Part shown: one piece after another, positions 13,471 to 16,878 of the stretch
Layout of the letters: every line of letters starts with the position of its first letter
Numbering within the stretch: position 1 is the first letter of the stretch
Origin: Actinomycetota bacterium
GTDB taxonomy: Bacteria > Zhuqueibacterota > Zhuqueibacteria > Residuimicrobiales > Krinioviventaceae
DNA: 16,878 nucleotides
Assembly (NCBI GenBank): GCA_011682565.1
Contig: JAACEJ010000012.1
Span: forward strand, 1 to 16,878
Direction of reading: 5' to 3'
Notes under the pieces: model-generated
The model's database searches: none
The model's input: only the letters and a program-made list of their open reading frames with translations
Told to the model about the DNA's origin: nothing
Translations under genes and position numbers: made by a program

Positions 13471-13818
13471 TTAGTTTTTCCTGTCGGCCACAACAACCGA
13501 AATATGACAAGTTCGCTTCACTATTCTTGCAGCCCTCCCCATCGAAGCGGCACGGAATCGCTTTAAAGTAAAAGCACCATCAATTTTCAATTCTTTGATA
13601 TACAAATCTTCCGGCGACAATTTTGACGCTTCTTCATTGTTAAGCATATTGGCCACCGCGGATCGGAGAACTTTTTCCAAAGGTTCCGATGCGCTTGTGG
13701 CACTGTAATGTAACGCGTTTATGGCACTATTCACATCCATGCCATGAACCATTTTCGCGACCCTGCGAACTTTATAGGGTGACATGCGAATCCATTTAGC
13801 TATCGCCCTGGCTTCCAT
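13471..13818 (-). CDS. rplV: 50S ribosomal protein L22
   Basis: L22 lines the peptide exit tunnel; its beta-hairpin tip helps form the constriction and is a macrolide-resistance site in other species. The 115 residues include IRMSPYKVRRVAKMVHG (10-26), LHYSATSASEPLEKVLRSAVAN (36-57), and the hairpin FTLKRFRAASMGRAARIVKR (83-102) followed by HISVVVAD. GGAG lies eight bases before the ATG. It is 22 bases after rpsS. Confidence 0.98.
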   Translation of the reverse strand: MEARAIAKWIRMSPYKVRRVAKMVHGMDVNSAINALHYSATSASEPLEKVLRSAVANMLNNEEASKLSPEDLYIKELKIDGAFTLKRFRAASMGRAARIVKRTCHISVVVADRKN

Positions 13819-13840
13819 TTGAATTACTCCGAATCTTTTG

Positions 13841-14122
13841 TTAATTTCTGGACTTTTCGGCTTTTCTATTTACATGGCCGCGATAAGTTCGGGTATGGGC
13901 AAACTCTCCCAATTTATGACCAACCATATTCTCAGAGACAAATACCGGGATAAACTTGTTCCCATTATGAATGGCCAATGTATGTCCGACAAATTCCGGT
14001 GGAATTGTAGATCGGCGCGCCCATGTTTTAATCACTCTTTTTTGGTTTGAGTTATTAAGCTCTTCTATTTTAGCCAGGAGCTTCTCCTCAATATACGGAC
14101 CCTTTTTAATTGATCTTGCCAT
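13841..14122 (-). CDS. rpsS: 30S ribosomal protein S19
   Basis: S19 is in the head of the small subunit, pairs with S13 and contacts bridging elements. The 93 residues start MARSIKKGPYIEEKLL, with KTWARRSTIPPEFVGHTLAIHNG (32-54) and the signature GHKLGEFAHTRTYRGH (68-83). The ATG lacks a strong binding site (only GAG about eleven bases upstream), and the gap to rplB is just 14 bases, so translation is probably coupled to rplB. Confidence 0.98.
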   Translation of the reverse strand: MARSIKKGPYIEEKLLAKIEELNNSNQKRVIKTWARRSTIPPEFVGHTLAIHNGNKFIPVFVSENMVGHKLGEFAHTRTYRGHVNRKAEKSRN

Positions 14123-14136
14123 TGATAGTAATCTCG

Positions 14137-14958
14137 CTATTTTCTTCGTTTAATGATAAAAGAATCAGAAGGTTTTGCCTTACGCGTCTTGTAACCTTTT
14201 GTTGGTTTACCCCATGGTGTACATGGGTGACGCCCACCTGAACTTTTTCCCTCGCCTCCGCCCATAGGATGATCGACGGGGTTCATGGCAACACCTCTGA
14301 CCTTGGAACGCCTTCCAAGCCAACGGCTTCGCCCTGCTTTGCCAAGAGTTATATTTTCATGGTCTGTATTGCCAACCTGACCAATAGTTGCACGACAACC
14401 CACCCGCACCATCCGAACTTCACCGGACGGTAATTTTACCTGTGCGTAATCGCCTTCCTTTGCGACGAGTTGAGCATAAGTACCGGCTCCGCGCGCAATT
14501 TGACCGCCTTTACCGACTTTCATTTCAAGGTTATGAATTGTTGTACCCAGAGGAATCTTGGCCAAAGGCATCGAGTTTCCGGTTCTGATCTCCGGAGCTT
14601 CCCCGGAAAGAACCGTATCTCCAACCTCCAACCCAATCGGTGCAAGGATATATCGTTTTTCTCCATCTGTATAATTGAGAAGGGCAATAAATGCACTTCT
14701 GTTCGGATCATATTGAATGGATGCTACTTTAGCAGGAATCTCAAATTTATCCCGCCGAAAATCAATTATACGATAATTTCTCTTATGACCACCGCCCCTT
14801 CTTCTGGCTGTAATACGGCCAACATTGTTTCTTCCGCCGGATTTTTTGAGTGGCGTCAGCAATGAACGTTCAGGTTCAGTGCTGGTAATCTCCGCAAAAG
14901 AATTGACACTTTTATAGCGTAGACCAGGGGTGATCGGTTTGAAATTTTTTAAAGCCAT
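14137..14958 (-). CDS. rplB: 50S ribosomal protein L2
   Basis: L2 is needed for subunit association and peptidyl transfer. The 273 residues (same length as E. coli) carry GRITARRRGGGHKRNYRIIDF (47-67), the GTYAQLVAKEGDYAQVKLPSGEVR region (159-182) and the C-terminal RGVAMNPVDHPMGGGEG (221-237), with SGGRHPCTPWGKPTKGYKTR after it. H230, the counterpart of E. coli H229, is kept, while the His two residues later is Met (M232). AGGAG lies nine bases before the ATG. Confidence 0.99.
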   Translation of the reverse strand: MALKNFKPITPGLRYKSVNSFAEITSTEPERSLLTPLKKSGGRNNVGRITARRRGGGHKRNYRIIDFRRDKFEIPAKVASIQYDPNRSAFIALLNYTDGEKRYILAPIGLEVGDTVLSGEAPEIRTGNSMPLAKIPLGTTIHNLEMKVGKGGQIARGAGTYAQLVAKEGDYAQVKLPSGEVRMVRVGCRATIGQVGNTDHENITLGKAGRSRWLGRRSKVRGVAMNPVDHPMGGGEGKSSGGRHPCTPWGKPTKGYKTRKAKPSDSFIIKRRK

Positions 14959-14984
14959 CTAGTTATTCTCCTCGAACTCGGCTC

Positions 14985-15293
14985 TCAACCTTTTGAGCCT
15001 TCAAAGAAATCGATCTCATCGCCGCTTCTCAATGTTACAATAGCTTTCTTCCAGTCAGATCGCTTTCCAGTGGTAATCCCTCTTTGCGTATTCATCTGCT
15101 TGGATTTTCCAATAACATTGATTGTCCTGACCGAATCCACTGTTACATCGAATTTTTTTTCAATTGCTTTCTTTATCTCTATTTTGTTCGCAGATTTGTT
15201 CACTACAAAAGCATACTTGCCCAAATCATCCTGCATTCTCAGCATCTTTTCTGTTAGAATTGGGCGAACAAGAATTTCCTGCTTTTTTTTCAT
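14985..15293 (-). CDS. rplW: 50S ribosomal protein L23
   Basis: L23 lies at the tunnel exit and docks trigger factor and SRP. The 102-residue protein begins MKKKQEILVRPILTEKMLRM, where RPILTEK is the family mark, then has YAFVVNKSANKIEIKKAIEKKFDVTVDSVRTIN and the extended loop with KQMNTQRGITTGKRSDWKKAIVTL. Its ATG overlaps the rplD stop as ATGA and is followed by eight A's. I see no strong binding site (GGAAGG twelve bases away), so translation should depend on rplD. Confidence 0.97.
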   Translation of the reverse strand: MKKKQEILVRPILTEKMLRMQDDLGKYAFVVNKSANKIEIKKAIEKKFDVTVDSVRTINVIGKSKQMNTQRGITTGKRSDWKKAIVTLRSGDEIDFFEGSKG

Positions 15294-15919
15294 GATGATA
15301 GAATACCTTCCAACTTTTTCATGGCACTCTCTGTGATAAGCAATGCCTTACAATCTAACAAATCATAAGTAGATGCATCTACGGCCATCGCAACTTTAAG
15401 GTTTTTAATATTGCGACTTGCCAATAAAATATCAGAATCATACTCATTGACCAATAAAAGCGTTTTCGATGCCGTCAGACCAAATCCTTTAAGCAGAGAA
15501 AAGACTTCTTTGGTTTTCACCTCAGTCAAAGTAAAATCTTCCAGCACCTTCATCTGCTCATCACGGGTTTTTGCTGAAAGGACTGAAATCCTTGCTAATT
15601 TTTTCACCTTTTGTGGTAATTTATACAAATATGGATGTGGCTGAGGACCATGAGCCGTACCACCACTTTTCCAAATAGGAGACCTGATCGTACCAGCACG
15701 TGCCGTACCGCGACCTTTCTGCTTCCACGGCTTTTTCCCGCCTCCTGAAACCATACTTCTTGTTTTCGTCGCAGCCGTTCCCTGTCTCGAATTTGTTCTT
15801 TGCGCCTGGACGGCCAGATAAACCGTATGCTCATTCGGCTCAGCAGCAAAAACTTTATCGGAAACCTCTAATTTGCGACCAGCAAGATCCCCATTTTTTG
15901 TATAGATATCTAGCTCCAT
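15290..15919 (-). CDS. rplD: 50S ribosomal protein L4
   Basis: L4 contributes a long loop to the exit-tunnel constriction, and in E. coli it represses the S10 operon. The 209 residues have the loop with SGGGKKPWKQKGRGTARAG (58-76) and RSPIWKSGGTAHGP (79-92), and the Rossmann-like C-terminal part with KTLLLVNEYDSDILLASRNIKN. The start ATG lies only six bases after the rplC stop with no well-spaced Shine-Dalgarno, so it is probably coupled to rplC. It overlaps rplW by four bases. Confidence 0.97.
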   Translation of the reverse strand: MELDIYTKNGDLAGRKLEVSDKVFAAEPNEHTVYLAVQAQRTNSRQGTAATKTRSMVSGGGKKPWKQKGRGTARAGTIRSPIWKSGGTAHGPQPHPYLYKLPQKVKKLARISVLSAKTRDEQMKVLEDFTLTEVKTKEVFSLLKGFGLTASKTLLLVNEYDSDILLASRNIKNLKVAMAVDASTYDLLDCKALLITESAMKKLEGILSS

Positions 15920-15925
15920 ATCCCA

Positions 15926-16552
15926 TTACTTTCTAATTAAAACGATACCGTTATTGGCGCCAGGAATGGCTCCCTTTACGACCATTATGTTGTTTTCAGG
16001 ATCAATCTTTAATATTCGTAAATGCGACACTGTATTTTGCACGCCGCCCATTCGGCCACCCATTCGAATACCTTTCATAACCTTTGATGGGCTGGAACTT
16101 TGACCAATAGAGCCAGGTGCGCGTAATCTGTCGCTTTGACCGTGGGTTTTGGGTCCGCCACCAAAATTGTGACGCCGTACAACACCCGCGAATCCCTTAC
16201 CTTTGCTCACTCCGGTCACAGACACACGATCGCCAATAGTGAAAATATCAACCTTAATCTCGTCACCGAGCTTAACATCCTCACCCTTATCAAAACCCCG
16301 AAATTCTTTAAGAACCCGAAACGGTTTTGTACCGGCTTTTTTCAAGTGCCCAAGCAAAGGCTTGGTCGTATGTTTTTCTTTTTTACCCGCAAACCCAACC
16401 TGAATAGCATCATAACCATCTGTATCTTCGGTCTTGATCTGGGTAACAAAACATGGTCCCGCCTCTATCACTGTGCCTGCAAAAGCATTACCGGCATCAT
16501 CAAAGATTCGGGTCATGCCAACTTTTTTTCCAAGTATTGAAAGCATTTCCAT
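15926..16552 (-). CDS. rplC: 50S ribosomal protein L3
   Basis: L3 is an early assembly protein whose loops reach toward the peptidyl transferase centre. The 208 residues show LGKKVGMTRIFDDAGN (7-22), SVTGVSKGKGFAGVVRRHNF (111-130), the loop GPKTHGQSDRLRAPGSIGQS (133-152) and GIRMGGRMGG (161-170). Q151 corresponds to the glutamine methylated by PrmB in E. coli. Two in-frame ATG codons, 16552 and 16546, are possible and neither has a clear Shine-Dalgarno; I report the longer form. A 65-base spacer separates it from rpsJ. Confidence 0.97.
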   Translation of the reverse strand: MEMLSILGKKVGMTRIFDDAGNAFAGTVIEAGPCFVTQIKTEDTDGYDAIQVGFAGKKEKHTTKPLLGHLKKAGTKPFRVLKEFRGFDKGEDVKLGDEIKVDIFTIGDRVSVTGVSKGKGFAGVVRRHNFGGGPKTHGQSDRLRAPGSIGQSSSPSKVMKGIRMGGRMGGVQNTVSHLRILKIDPENNIMVVKGAIPGANNGIVLIRK

Positions 16553-16617
16553 ACCAAATGAATTTTAACTTTATCAATTCGAGTCTATTATTAACGACAA
16601 ATCAAACCACTAACCAA

Positions 16618-16878
16618 TCACACTTTGATTTCAACATCGACACCCGCGGGTAGCTCTAGTTTCATCAGAGCGTCTACCGTCTTTGGTGAAGAGTTGTGAA
16701 TATCCACCAACCTTTTGTGAATACGCGTCTCAAACTGCTCACGAGATTTTTTATCAACGTGAGGAGAACGTAATACAGTATAAACACTGCGTCGCGTTGG
16801 TAAAGGAATCGGGCCTGAAATCATGGCACCGGTTTGTTTTGCAGTATTTATGATCTTTTCTGTAGACTTGTCAATCAG
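16618..16878 (-). CDS. rpsJ: 30S ribosomal protein S10 (5' end outside window)
   Basis: S10 is a head protein of the small subunit and, as NusE, joins NusB in antitermination complexes. The frame runs open to the window edge and gives 86 residues, from LIDKSTEKIINTAKQTGA through GPIPLPTRRSVYTVLRSPHV and DKKSREQFETRIHKRL to the C-terminal LELPAGVDVEIKV. Full-length S10 is about 102-105 residues, so roughly 16-18 N-terminal residues lie outside. It is the first visible gene of the S10 part, and the operon promoter must be farther upstream. Confidence 0.98.
   Translation of the reverse strand: MIDKSTEKIINTAKQTGAMISGPIPLPTRRSVYTVLRSPHVDKKSREQFETRIHKRLVDIHNSSPKTVDALMKLELPAGVDVEIKV

Noticed and set aside
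1380..16878. A hidden novel system inside the ribosomal cluster
   Set aside because: Every gene from rpsJ to rplQ is accounted for in canonical order with short spacers; there is no extra gene, insertion or duplication.

Overview
The window is a nearly complete bacterial S10-spc-alpha ribosomal protein supercluster, read entirely from the minus strand, followed downstream by a histidine-degradation gene. Every recognised gene lies on the minus strand, so transcription runs from high to low coordinates. I found no frameshifted or broken gene, no RNA gene, no insertion sequence, no CRISPR array and no prophage. No gene-free stretch exceeds 300 bases; the longest, about 270 bases, lies between rplQ and hutI and holds a terminator and a repeat-like element.

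Layout in transcription order: rpsJ (5' end outside the window), rplC, rplD, rplW, rplB, rpsS, rplV, rpsC, rplP, rpmC, rpsQ (S10 part, 16878-11856); rplN, rplX, rplE, rpsN, rpsH, rplF, rplR, rpsE, rpmD, rplO, secY, then adk, map and infA (spc part, 11815-4574); rpmJ, rpsM, rpsK, rpsD, rpoA, rplQ (alpha part, 4563-1380). Spacers are 1-66 bases, and two junctions (rplD/rplW and rplO/secY) overlap as ATGA. A strong Rho-independent terminator follows rplQ at 1327-1357. I see no convincing internal promoter, so the block probably behaves as one long transcriptional unit whose main promoter lies outside the window. hutI (imidazolonepropionase, 3' end outside) begins about 215 bases beyond the terminator and should be a separate unit.

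The genes together supply ribosomal proteins of both subunits, the Sec translocon channel, adenylate kinase, methionine aminopeptidase, initiation factor IF-1 and the RNA polymerase alpha subunit, in the classical order. Several products are zinc-binding versions: S4, S14, L24 and L36 keep their metal ligands, and Adk has a four-cysteine lid.

The organism is a bacterium with an AT-rich genome and clear Shine-Dalgarno use (AGGAGGT before rpsD, GAGGTGATC before rpsK). Metal-binding S4 and S14 and the Met-containing DHPMGGGEG motif of L2 would fit a lineage near the FCB group, such as Calditrichota or KSB1-like bacteria, but this is an impression from remembered families and is not resolved by the window.

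The coding content is ordinary. The points most worth a second look are the concentration of TTG/GTG start codons in small-subunit genes, a GC-rich element in the rplQ-hutI spacer that resembles a dispersed intergenic repeat, and possible RNA hairpins in the long spacers around rpsD and before rpsH.
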